The notes beneath the pieces were generated by a model. It was not told where the DNA came from. It worked only from the letters and a program-made list of their open reading frames with translations, and did not search any database. The position numbers and the translations under genes are program-made. From assembly GCA_021234155.1 (NCBI GenBank), contig JAJEKV010000004.1, positions 29,603,305 through 29,667,304 on the forward strand: a stretch of 64,000 bases of DNA. Direction: 5' to 3'. Origin of the DNA: Isoetes taiwanensis. Taxonomy: Eukaryota > Streptophyta > Lycopodiopsida > Isoetales > Isoetaceae. Positions 54,183 through 64,000 of this stretch are shown here, piece by piece. Each line of letters begins with the position of its first letter. Within the stretch, counting starts at the first letter, position 1.

Positions 54183-55680
54183 TCATTGAAGATGGAGGAG
54201 CACTGGTATTCTGGCAAGTTGGTTAGATGCTCTCATGTTTCCATGAGGAAGATGAGGTCCATATTGGCGGCAACCGAGTTGAGACTGTCTCCCTCCTGCC
54301 ATGGAAAGCCTCAACAATTCCAATAAACTAAGTGCAACTACAATCCCTATTTGTTGGCAGGAGTTGCAGCTATATAGGTCTGGTGGTGGCGACACAAGGG
54401 GTGGTGGTCGAGGTGGAGGCAGCATGTGGCTCGCCGACAGTAGCAGATGGAGACATTGGAGCAGGATGTGCGGCCGGAGTCCTAGCAGAAGGGCCTTGAG
54501 GGTTCGAGGTGCTTGCATCAGTGTTTGATAGCCGGAAGATCTGCATCCTTCCTGGACCAGCCCTGCTGCTCCTCCCTATTTGCGGGCACTCTTAACTTTC
54601 TCCAACTCGTGTCTGCAGTCCTCTTGTTTTGCCAGAGTCAGATCCCAATCCACGTACAAGGCGGTCCCCTTCAATTGCATGCCCTGGCATATAGCTGCTC
54701 GCTCCTGTACGTCCCTAACTGTAAAGGTGACCATCCGGGGGGCGGTCAGAGCGCTAGGCTCCATGGCGGTTCGCCCTAAAAATGTGTACAGGTATATGGA
54801 GTATCATCCGAGCCAGGATCTGTGTCTGGAGCCAGTTGATGACGTGCTCTCTTGCGCATACCACTAAATTGTGGCTCCTGCGTCTCCGCTCCTGGAACTC
54901 TAAGGTGGCCAGACCCGTACTGGCTGCTGGGGCAGGCACTATTTGTGCTGTGCGGGGTGTGGGTCGTGGCCTGTGCTGGGGTGGTGGTGGCATGGGGCAG
55001 CTTGGTGATACAGTAGTGGATTGCCCTGGTTGACGTCTTATAGGTTGCTGGGTATGTGGGTCTGCCATGTCCCATGCCGCAACCTCTGCTTTCTGAAGTC
55101 GGGAGCTCAGCTCCTGCTGGAATTGCTACTGCCTTGCCAATTCATGTGCACATTGTCGCAATTGTTCATGCGCTTCAGCATGGAGGCCCTTGCCTTGTTG
55201 GACGACGGTTGCCCGGAGCCCCTGCAACTCTGGGTCCTGTGTCTCGACCTTACTTTGAAGTGTTCTCAACTCCAACTGGCTCACTTAGAAGGCAGTCCCG
55301 ACACTGCGCACCATGGTGGCGGTCTCCTCGACTTCCGATTGGAGGCGGGAGACGGTTGCATTGTCTTCTGCTCAACACGCTGCCTATCCCGTGTTATGGT
55401 TTCTATGATGGTGGAGAGGGAGTCCACGTGAGCTCACAGGTTAGCAAAATCCTGCTTCTCCTATTGCCTTTCAAAGTGTGCCAAATGAATGGCATCTTCC
55501 AATGGTTGTGTGTGTGTCTCCATCTCTACAATCTGCTGCTTCTCTGCTACCAGTTATCTTCTCAGAACAATGGGGCACTGAGGACTAGTTCTCTTCTGCC
55601 ATACCCACAATTTGGGTCCTGTTGCTCTCGATTCCTGCCTCCAATTCTTTGAAGGCCTTCGTCTGTGCCTGATCTGCCAT
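54183..55680 (-). mobile_element. Gag-like coiled-coil ORF of a gypsy element, broken
   Basis: Read from ATG near 55680 (MADQAQTKAFKELEAGIESN). Further blocks in changing frames include LQSEVEETATMVRSVGTA, SQLELRTLQSKVETQDPELQ, GLHAEAHEQLRQCAHELARQ and LSSRLQKAEVAAWDMADP, then a Pro/Thr-rich part and PRMVTFTVRDVQERAAICQG. Heptad-rich coiled coil followed by Pro-rich sequence directly after a candidate LTR fits gag, but no CCHC knuckle is seen. There are at least five frameshifts or stops. Plus-strand frames in this interval are shadows. Confidence 0.45.
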
Positions 55681-55963
55681 CATGCCTAAACAGCAATCAA
55701 CCTCCTCGCCCGTGCCTCTCTCCTCATGGAAATGGTCTCTCTCTTGTCCTTGTCATCTGGTCGAGGCCATTTTCGTGGTGGTCCATCTGCTTATTTCCCT
55801 CGAGCGGGCTCGGCATGTCCGAGACAGGTAACTTGGGGGCGTGTCTGGGCACTAGCTTGGAACTGTATCTGTGCCTGGGCTTGGGCTTGGGTTGTGGCTT
55901 CAGGGATGTCTCCATCCAAGTTGTTTAGGGTCTGGGTTCGGGATCACCTGCAAGGCAGCCCTC

Positions 55964-56335
55964 TGTGAGGACCCTTGGATCAAGCAGGGAAATCCTAGCT
56001 GAGTATCACGCAGGATTTTGCAAAGAAATCGGAAAAGGAAGAAAGAAACAAACAGAAACTCAAAGACAATATGCCAAGATAAGGTTCTTTGAATATCAAT
56101 AAGAGTACATGAACTCTCGTCAAGCGAGAGGAATGAAACGAGAAAACACTAAAATCTCATTTAAAAACTCAAGGTCTATCTCTACTGATATATAGTACAA
56201 TGGCCCTGGACCCAGAATAGATAGATGGAAGATCTTGGTCACCAACTCCTGGATCATATGCATGATTTTAGGGAATCTGGTAGTGCCTTCATTAGTGCCT
56301 GAAATCCTGCTAAATTAGGGCCGAACTCCCCGGAG
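55964..56335 (-). repeat. Candidate LTR between two gypsy-type coding blocks
   Basis: A gap without coding sequence. On the plus strand it starts TGTGAGGACCC, that is, it ends ...GGGTCCTCACA on the minus strand. It holds ACTATATATCAG (TATA-like) near 56190. The 5' end of the LTR is not certain. It sits after the stop of the preceding ORF (56340) and before the gag-like start (55680). Confidence 0.35.
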
Positions 56336-56339
56336 GCCG

Positions 56340-58871
56340 TCATTTGTCTTGCCTGGCTCTCTTCTTTGACGAGGGTGTGGACTTCTGTGTAGTCTTCGGC
56401 GGGGGCGTGGGTCTGCTACCTAACGCTTGACCTGGTCCCTTGTCTTTACTCTGCGTGGAATTTAGGAATAGTCTTGTGCTTGGCTGCACAGGACTAACAC
56501 TTCCCCCCACCAAAGAACACTCAGAGGAGAGAAAAACAGGAACAGACTCTGAAGGAAGGAAACTAGGAACCTTGTCAAAATCACCCTGTCTTTTGTGAGG
56601 ACGTGCCTCAATGTGATATATCTGGATAAGATTTTGCCTATCTTTCAGCGTATCTGAAGTGTGTACCCCGATAGATGGTGATACATCAATCAGAAATCCT
56701 GACTGCACCATGTCTTCAAGGGCACGATAGGCTTCCGCAGGGACGTACCGGCATTCATGGCCAAAAGCACCAGCACTGGCATTTGGATTACAATAATAAA
56801 TAAGGCATTTTTTAGCAATGGAACATTGAAGAAGGCACTTCAAGACTGCAAAGAATCTTGCTTGACGATGAACTGATGGGTCAGGAGACATAGCAACACG
56901 CTCCAGACAGCCTGAGTGGGGTTCTACCAACCACGTTCATTCAGAATATAGATCCAAATCCGAGTTTATCCAAAGTTTCTCCTTCCTGCCATATAGAGTG
57001 GTGCACAAAGCGGGGATCCCACCGAAGATCTGTAGAGAAATGAGCCGGGGTCCAATCAGCGTGACCAGCTAGAGTCTTGGTCCAAAAGGAGGAGCGCCAA
57101 TCCGAAGTGAGGGATTGACAGCGTGGAGGTGCTCCCAATGGTGCGTATCGAGTGTTGTGCTGAGGAAAAGATTGCATCATCAGCTGCTGAGCTTGATCAT
57201 AGAATTCTTGAAGAAGGTCAGCATCCAGAGTTTGGCACCAACGTTTTCAATCAAAACATGAAAAAAGAGTGTTGATAGCTGACCGAATGGCCTGTTGTAG
57301 CTGGTGAGCCATATCATGAATCTTATTGTCTCTCTCGATGAGAAGACGAAGTTGGTCCCTGATCTTCCTGTGAGAATGAGTGGCGTGTGAAGATGATGGG
57401 CCGTGAGTGGAGACTTGCAACCCAAGACTGGCAATTTCTGTGTCATCGACTGGCTTCTGTTCCTGAGCCTCCATGAGCTAGGTTTGCAAGGCCGTGACCT
57501 GAGTCTATACTGCTGCAAGCTAGCCTTCTAAAGCAGAAATGCGAATCTCGCCTTGCGTAGTGGCATGTTGTTGATGGGTGTATTCATTTTGCAATCCTGT
57601 ATAAAGAGCATGAGTATCAACAAGAATCTTGTCTTTTTCTTGATCTGAGGCAGAAGTTCCGTAATAGTGGCCTGGAGTTGAGCTTGCTATTCTTCCAATG
57701 TGGCGCATGTCTTTTGCTCATTCTTGAAAGCCTCATGGGGTTCGAGCAAAGCTCCATGTCTACTCTAAAGGCTTTCTTTCAGAGTATGAATTTGAGTACT
57801 AGTAGCCTGAAGATCACGGTGCAAGACATCCGTGGAATCCATATATTGTTTGACGCCATTCATGAAATGTTCTTGGGATTCCTGGAGTTTGATCATATAT
57901 CCTGCGACAATCTGTTCGTACTGGTACAGAGCGCGACGAATGGGTGGAGGAACAATGGGTTGAAGAGGCAAAGGTGATGGTTGAACTATATGTGTTGAAG
58001 TTTGAGAGACTTGCTGAGAGATGGAAGCATCAGTGTGCGTGGATTGAGAGGAAGGAGCATTGATGACAGGAATGTGGCGTGGTTCTTGCTGTCGTGGAGA
58101 TGGTTGTGCATCAGGGCATGGACGTGAGGTTTCTTCTTGAAGTTCCGTGATGGCATGGATAACAGAAGGTGCGTGACTTGAAGCTTAAGAAATAGCCTCC
58201 AGATGTCTAATTGAGAGGCGACTGGGTTCCGGAAGGCATTGGTTGATAATTGTCTGGAAGTGGCCACCCATAGCAGATTTAAGGCTGGAGCTAGGAGATT
58301 GACGGAGCCTGTCCACTTCATGAATAAGATTTGTGGCCAATCAACAAAACTTGTGGAATGAATGGCAGCAATGGCCGTGTGGAAGAAGTGTTTGTTGATG
58401 TGAGTGTTTTTGATGGAGTAGCCATAGAACTTTTGCGACAAGAATTTAACAAAAGCTTCATGGAGCTTTGCAATATTTGTGAGCTTATGTGTTGTGGCCG
58501 CATATGGAGTTTGGCCATAAACTGTAACATCATGATCCTGCAAAGTGGCTCAAGAAGGAGTGTGTCGAGGCAATTGAATTACCTGGGCCAAGAGACTTAG
58601 GTTGAGAGTGATCCTTGTATTATCCACTGTCGTCTGGTAGCCTGCATCTGTCCTGATCAGATGTGCAACAAACTTGCCAGAGTTCAGCCGGATTGGAAAC
58701 CTAGAGTTCTTGTTTAGAGAATTCAAGCAACCCCGTCCTTTTAGCAACTTCACGATTGGCGCCTTCGAGAGGATCGCAAACTGTGGTAGTGGAAAAGATA
58801 ACCGATTGAAAGAGCTCAGAATTCATAGGCGCTATGTCTTAGAGAGTGGGCAACTTTGGAGAGGCAGCCAT
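56340..58871 (-). pseudogene. ORF in the position of env, downstream of a gypsy integrase, broken
   Basis: ATG at 58871 (MAASPKLPTL, then a stop). Later blocks, in shifting frames, are KFVAHLIRTDAGYQTTVDNT, ITLNLSLLAQVIQLP, TIYGQTPYAA-like VTVYGQTPYAATTHKLTNIA and FVDWPQILFMKWTGSV. Then come two coiled coils (QYEQIVAGYMIKLQESQEHF; EQKPVDDTEIASLGLQ), a stretch with CLIYYCNPNASAGAFGHECR, and a basic end KKRARQDK. The first part recalls the plant-transposon protein domain found in extra ORFs of some plant LTR elements; this is weak pattern recognition. It has many frameshifts and stops. It lies just after the integrase end at 59356 and before a candidate LTR, so it was probably an extra ORF of that element. 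No viral envelope features such as a signal peptide or fusion peptide are visible. Confidence 0.45.
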
Positions 58872-59345
58872 GGCGATCGATGGAAGAAATTGGAAGGCAG
58901 AAGACGAAGATTGGAGAAATTTCAGAAACTTTAGGGTTCACGTTTGTTCAACCAAGATTGTTATAGGCAGTGTCAAAAGGAAAATCTGAGCCATTGGTAG
59001 TGTCAGATGGCAGCAGAGATAAAAGAAGGATCTGGAACCCAAAATTTTGGTTAAGTCTTAGAAAGCCAATTGAGAGTGAATCAAGGGTGGAGATGAACTG
59101 GAATGAATGGTCTGATGGGACGTCATGGTGAGGTACGAATAATGATTTGACACAGTCTTGGTGTTAAGTGAGCGTAATTAAGAGGGGCAACTCGAGAGTC
59201 TGAACACTTTAAAGAAAGGTGGTGGCAGAAATAGCAGTGCAGAGAGACGGTATCGCGACTAGATTTGCAGCGAGATAGAGGAATCTTGAATTGCAATGTA
59301 CCTTGCATGTGGACACGTCAGCATAAATTTGATTGGGCCGCGGTG

Positions 59346-59364
59346 GACGGTAGGACTATATAAG
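59346..59364 (-). promoter_or_regulatory. TATA-like box overlapping the integrase stop
   Basis: On the minus strand CGACTTATATAGTCC overlaps the stop codon (TAG, 59356-59358) of the integrase frame, about 480 bp before the ATG at 58871. It could drive the downstream ORF; chance is not excluded. Confidence 0.3.
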
Positions 59365-59784
59365 TCGAGCAAAGAGTGAGGCGCCAGTAACCAGAGTGGG
59401 TAATGAAGAACCATCCAACTCTGCAAGTTGAAACACACTTGGTTGGATCACTTGAAGAATTTGATAAGGGCCAAGCCACCGAAATTTCAGCTTCCCTGGA
59501 AAATTTTTATACCTGACATCATAAAGAAGAACTAAATCCCCTTCCTTGAATGTTTTTGTTTTGATGTGTTTGTCATGCCAGGATTTTCGTAACTGTTCTC
59601 TAGCAAGAACTCTAAGATAGGCATCTCGGCGAAGTTCATCTAATTGTTGTAACTGATAAACATGCTCTTGAAGAGCAGCAGGAGGATCATGCACAGTAGC
59701 AAGTTGGAAACAAAGAGATGGGAGAACAAACTCAAAAGGCATTAAAGCTTCTTGACCATAAATCAATTTAAATGGTGTTTGTCC
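59356..59784 (-). mobile_element. Integrase C-terminal part of a second gypsy element
   Basis: From about 59784 down the frame reads GQTPFKLIYGQEALMPFEFV, QLDELRRDAYLRVLAREQLR, KTFKEGDLVLLYDVRYKNFP and GKLKFRWLGPYQILQVIQPS, and ends at 59356. This is the end of an integrase of a different gypsy lineage from the chromodomain element on its upstream side. The upstream half is missing because an LTR of the other element abuts it, so the longer open frame that begins at 59976 is an artificial fusion of LTR and integrase sequence. Confidence 0.75.
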
Positions 59785-60296
59785 TGTCATGAACCTACAC
59801 GAAAACAAGAAAAATATGTGGAAAATATGCAAGAAATATGGAAGAAATACGCCAAGATCGGCAAAGAATATGATATATGAACAGGAATCAAGAGTACAAT
59901 GGGCGAAGGCAAGCAGGAACATGAGACAGATGCCTAGAAGGCTCAAGACTGGCGTTGAACCGAAATGATTCGACAAGAAGGAGATGCCTCCTTATATATG
60001 TAGGCCAACGGTCAGAATCGCGCCACTCCAACAGATGAGATCATGTCAAGTGTCGCGCATGTATGTAGGCTCTAGAATATTCTAGAACCTCCTGGAAACG
60101 TTTATGAGAAAGAAATGAGAAGTGTCTTTTAACAAATATTGGTAGAGCACTTGGCAGAGGTGTGTGACTCGCAATTGGAAGGTTATGAGTTCAAACTTTG
60201 CTCCGTGCAACTACTCTTTTGCATCTGTGTGACGACCGTCTTTTGTACATATGAGTATAATGTTCATATGATACGAATATCCATATGGTCGTCACA
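59785..60296 (-). repeat. 3' LTR of the chromodomain gypsy element
   Basis: On the minus strand a polypurine tract (GTAGGAGGGGGATAG) ends at 60297 and is followed at once by TGTGACGACCATATGG. The LTR runs about 510 bp to a probable end ...TTCATGACA at 59785, where integrase sequence of another element begins. CATATATAAGGAGG (59990-60003) is a good TATA box. Another near-terminal word, GGTCGTCACA, lies at 60219 and might mark an internal repeat. The exact 3' border is inferred. Confidence 0.65.
60137..60205 (+). other. tRNA-like segment inside the LTR, antisense to the element
   Basis: TTGGTAGAGCACTTGGCAGA has an A-box look. After a DNA stretch with GACTCGCAATTGGAAG comes GGTTATGAGTTCAAACTTTG, a B-box-like word. 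The acceptor stem cannot be paired, so this is not a functional tRNA; it may be a SINE-derived or tRNA-derived piece. Confidence 0.4.
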
Positions 60297-63200
60297 CTAT
60301 CCCCCTCCTACGACGGCAACGAGTCCTCGGAGCTGGGGCCGGAGTACTCAAACTTGGCTTATCCGGGTAACGGCGGTGAAACTCTGCAATTTTATCAAGA
60401 GCATTACTTAGATTCTCGGCAGGCACCCCTATCACTTGGCAAGTAACCTTCCCAATCGACAAAGTAATACAATCAATCGTCGACGAAGAAACTTGAAGTC
60501 CCGAATCTCTCGAACCTCGAACTCTTCATGATCATCAATTTCTACTGGCAGGAGGAACGCGAACTGGGAAAGTATTGACTGTATAGGGCTCCAATAGAGA
60601 AACATGAAATACTGGATGAAGCCGAACAGCTGGAGGGAGCTCGAGCCAGAATGCCACATTGCTCATCTGAGCCGTGATCCGGTAAGGACCAAGGCGACGA
60701 TAGTCAACCTTATTGCAGGGACGTGAGGTAGGGAGGTCTCTACGAAGAAGCCAGACAAGGTCACCAACGTGAAATTTAGGAGCTTCCTGCCGATACAAAT
60801 CAACATAATGCCGATAGCATTCCTGTGCTCGGTGAAGATGATGCTGAAGATTTGATTGAAGAGCTTGGAGTTTCTCAAGTCGAGACTTAGCGATAGGATT
60901 GACCGAGTCACCGCTAGTGATTCTAGAAAGGACGAACGAGGATGCTGACCAGAGTTTAGAAAGAATGGAGTCTGGCCAGTGGAAGCATGTACTGAGTTAT
61001 TATAGGCAAACTCAACTAGTGAAGGCAATCGACCCAATCATCCTGCTGATAACTGATAAAACACCTTAAATATTGCTCCAAAGTCTGATTAGTGCGCTCT
61101 GCCTGTCCATTACTTTTTGGATGATGACCAGATGTCAGTGAGCGGTCGATATGCAAGAACTGCAAAAGCCGCTTCCAAAAACCTGCGACAAACTGTGGCC
61201 CACGATCGCTGAGGATAGTATCGGGTAAGCCGTGAAGTCTGACAACTTCACGAAGAAGAAGATCCGTTGTTCCCTCACTGGTGATGGTGACGTTGCAGGG
61301 AATAAAATGAGCCATCTTAGAGAAACGATAAATGACAACCATGATGGCATCATAACCCCGAGAGACTGGCAACTCCGGAATAAAGTCTATAGAAATGCTC
61401 TTCCAAGGTCCATCTGGTACCGGCAGTGGCTGAAGAAGGCCATGAGGAAGATGCCTTAGAACCTTGGCTCGACAGCAGATGTCACAGGATCGAATAAAAG
61501 CTTCGACAGAGCGATGAAGCCCAGGCCACCAATACCCTCGACTAAAAAGTTCAAGAGTCTTGGCTACTCCAAACTGTCCGTCCATAGGTGAATCATGGCA
61601 AGCCTGGAGAACCCAAATCCTAGAAGCACCATTTGGCACATACAGAAGCTCATCATGGAACAGGAATCCATCTCGAACCTCAAAACGATCATAGTCTGAT
61701 CGCATTTACTGAGAAGATGATGCAGAGCCAAGGTGTGAGAATACATCTTGAGCCAATGGATGGGAGGGCAGAGATGCTCGAACAGACTCCAACAGGACCG
61801 TATCATGAGGCCTCTCGAACAAAGTGAGGGCCATAAACTGGCGATCAAGCCCTAGAATAACCTGTGATTGCTGGTCAAATGTAGGATCACCTAGCTTGGG
61901 TTCAAGGTAAGAGCGTCGAGACAAGGCATCAGGCTTCCCTTGGATGGTACTTGATCACAAAATCAATCCAAGATAATACTTGAGTATGCCACCGGGCCTG
62001 GCGACGGTTGAGCACTCGAGCAGACTGAAACTATTCTAGATTTCGATGATCTATATAGACTGTGACCTTATAAGGAGAACCTTCCAGGAAACGTCTCCTC
62101 CTCAAAAGAATCCACTATCGCCAACAACTCCTTGTCATAAATGGGATAGTTGATTTCAACAGCCTAAAACTTCCGTGAGTGATAAGCGATTGGATGCAAT
62201 TCATAGTCATCCCCCTCTTGTGATAGGATCGCACCAAGCGCAAAATCAGAAGCATCTGCTTTGACAATATATGGGCGTAAAGGATCTGCATGAGCAACAA
62301 CTGGCGTTGTGGTGAAAGCATACTTCAAGGTAACGAAAGTAGATTCCGCTTCCACAGTCCATTCAAATGGCACGTCCTTAACCGTGAGGCGTGTCAAAGG
62401 AAGGGCAATCTCTGAATAATCCCGAATGAAACGCCGATAGAAATTGGCAAACCCAAGTAAACACTGAACATCTCGAACGGATGAAGTTGTTTGCCCCTCC
62501 AGAACAGTGCTGACCTTTTCGGGTCCATAGAGACTTCATGTGGAGTGATGCGATAGCCAAGGAACTCTACATTATCCTGCTCGAACTGACACTTCTCAAG
62601 TTTGGCATATAACCCATGCGCACAAAGCTTCTGAAGGACCTGTCGAACATGCCTCTCATGTTCTTCGAGAGTCTTAGAATAAATAAGAATATCATCCAAA
62701 TAGATGATAACAAAAGTGTCTAAGAACTCTCAAAAAATATCATTGGCCATATGCTGGAATACTGCCGGTGGGTAAGTCCAAACGGCATAACTGTGTACTC
62801 AAAATGACCAAACCGAGTATGAAAAGTTGTTTTCCACTCATCACCTTCCCGAATCCGAATAAGATTGTAGGCACCCCGAAGATCAATCTTCGCAAGATAA
62901 TGCGCACCTTGGAGTCGCTCCAACAACTCTGGGATCAGAGGAAACAGATACCGATTCGGCACTGTAATTCTATTGAGGCCGCGAAACGACCAGACGCATC
63001 GAATCATCCCTTTTTTTTACGAAGAAAATAAGCGCTTCAGCAGGGGACTGAGAATGTCGAATGAGCCAGTAGCTAGATTCTCTTTAAGATAATCCCGCAA
63101 AACCTTCAACTCAGCGGGAGATAGACAATATATCGGACCATATGGTGGCGTTGTTCCCGGCTGCAAATCAATAGGACAATCATATGAACGATGCTCTGGG

Positions 63201-63972
63201 AGTTTGCTGGCTTTGACTTTGTCAAAAACATCAGAGAAGTCGCCATATTTATCTGGGAGCATTGGAGCAGACTTCGCTGATGCCGAGCTAGCCGATGGAT
63301 GAACCTGGATTGCAAACACTGAACTTGGATCTTGCCTTCTAGATTTATCGAACTCGCAAAGAGAAATCTTTGAGATACGAAACTCAGGGCATGAAGAAGC
63401 CTCTACAAAAGCAGGAGCAGGAACATGAGCAGGAACAGGAACATGAGCAGGAGCAGGAGCAGGAGCAGGAGCAACAGGAACAGGAACTGGACCAGGGACT
63501 AGAACAAGAATTGGACCAGGAGCAGAGGCAGGAACTAGAACTAGAACTGGAGCAAGAGTAGGAGCAAGAGCAGAAACCGGAGCTGGAGCTGGAACATCAT
63601 CGAGAATATGGTCAGCATCTGGGGCATGAACTGGAGCAAAGGTAAGAGTCGAATTCGTACATGGAGTAGAAACAAGAATAGCAAGGACGGAATCAAGGGC
63701 CCACGATACTGCACGGATCGAAGTCGATGTTGGTAGGCCTGAACTGTAGATGAACTAGAATCAGAGCTAGAACCAGCAAATCGAAATGATCTAGTACGCC
63801 AATCAATCTGTGGGTTATGTAGCTCAAGCCAGGGCAGACCCAAGACTATTGGTGCATGTGGACTAGCGATGAGATTGAAGGAAATACTACAAGAATCTTC
63901 CTCGAACGAAACCTGAAGAGGCACAGTACATTCTGTGATTGCACCCGAAGAGATCTTTCGTCCATCAATCAC
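60292..63972 (-). mobile_element. Ty3/gypsy chromovirus pol, 3' part, broken
   Basis: Read from 63972 down. Post-protease region (PIVLGLPWLELHNPQIDW); a Pro/Ala-type linker; reverse transcriptase with [29 protein letters not shown]-type block, [27 protein letters not shown] and the catalytic YLDD (about 62690), LEKCQFEQDNVEFLGYRI; RNase H start (ADASDFALGAILSQEGDDYE); integrase with a zinc-binding region (ACHDSPMDGQFG ... CDICCRAK, one His replaced by Gln), catalytic SIDFIPELP, ILSDRGPQFV and SNGQAERTNQTLE. Then GPYRI-type and FHVSLLEPY blocks, and a chromodomain (EEFEVREIRDFKFLRRRL, YLPSD, NALDKIAEFHRRYPDKP). Frames change near 63060, 62720, 62400, 62165, 61705, 61030, 60660 and 60430, so it is dead. 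The last codons run into the LTR (stop at 60292-60294). The element's 5' end lies outside the window. Confidence 0.9.
63410..63605 (-). repeat. GAGCAG/GGAACAG hexamer repeat in the pol linker
   Basis: About 30 units of AGGAGC/AGGAAC on the plus strand; on the minus strand these would encode Pro/Ala/Val-rich or Leu-rich sequence depending on frame. It sits between the protease and reverse transcriptase. The Glu/Gln-rich frame on the plus strand is not a gene. Confidence 0.85.
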
Positions 63973-64000
63973 TTCGACAGAACCGGGTTGCTCAACCTTG

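Noticed and set aside
54301-55968. Several plus-strand frames of 75-198 codons
   Set aside because: They oppose a minus-strand coiled-coil gag-like sequence, which has the better composition and context.
63370-63561. Plus-strand Glu/Gln-rich frame
   Set aside because: It is the antisense of the hexamer repeat inside the chromovirus pol linker; neighbouring coding sequence is on the minus strand.
1-64000. CRISPR arrays, rRNA genes or bacterial operons
   Set aside because: No regularly spaced direct repeats with unique spacers and no rRNA sequence are seen; introns and LTR elements show a plant nuclear context.

Overview
The window is a low-GC, repeat-rich stretch of a land-plant nuclear chromosome. 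A vascular plant with a large, slowly purged genome fits best, perhaps a fern, but that is a guess. Supporting features are GT-AG introns, an RNA polymerase subunit 9-like gene, EXS-type membrane proteins, an exostosin (GT47) glycosyltransferase remnant, a PPR remnant, chromodomain Ty3/gypsy elements, and many microsatellites and decayed repeats. Most protein-like sequence is broken. The best intact host genes are NRPB9-like (30040-30712, +), one EXS protein (50025-51573, -) and possibly a small acidic nuclear protein (26475-26943, -).

Layout. 1-3.5 kb is non-coding with a tandem repeat. 3.6-8.3 kb holds two head-to-head, decayed DDE-transposase-like genes. 8.6-19.2 kb is the most unusual part: an island of four gene-like units (acidic protein +, coiled-coil/RING-like/FCP1-like -, En/Spm-associated-like -, and a long ParB-like/methyltransferase-like/FCP1-like fusion +). 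Their starts lie near GGCGCG or GGCGGG (E2F-like) boxes, and the larger introns of two of them carry GC-rich palindromes. 19.2-24.8 kb is intergenic with a SINE-like unit and a 965-bp poly(A) retrocopy flanked by a 16-bp target-site duplication. 24.8-36 kb holds the host-gene remnants and genes, a LINE tail and a PPR copy with an A46 tract. 36-44 kb is nearly empty apart from repeats. 44-52 kb has an inverted pair of EXS paralogs, one dead and one intact, around a deleted gypsy remnant. 52-54 kb is a tandem duplication. 54-64 kb is nested and tandem Ty3/gypsy elements on the minus strand, including a chromovirus inserted into the integrase of another gypsy element.

How the genes relate. The 8.6-19.2 kb island looks like a unit: divergent starts share promoter-like boxes, two members end in the same FCP1-like module with a DLNGVL motif, and two carry the same kind of intron palindrome. 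The order ParB-like then beta-class methyltransferase-like recalls phage and mobile-element ParB-methylase proteins, here with plant introns and an added FCP1-like phosphatase fold. Family assignments come from reading motifs by eye; no search was run.
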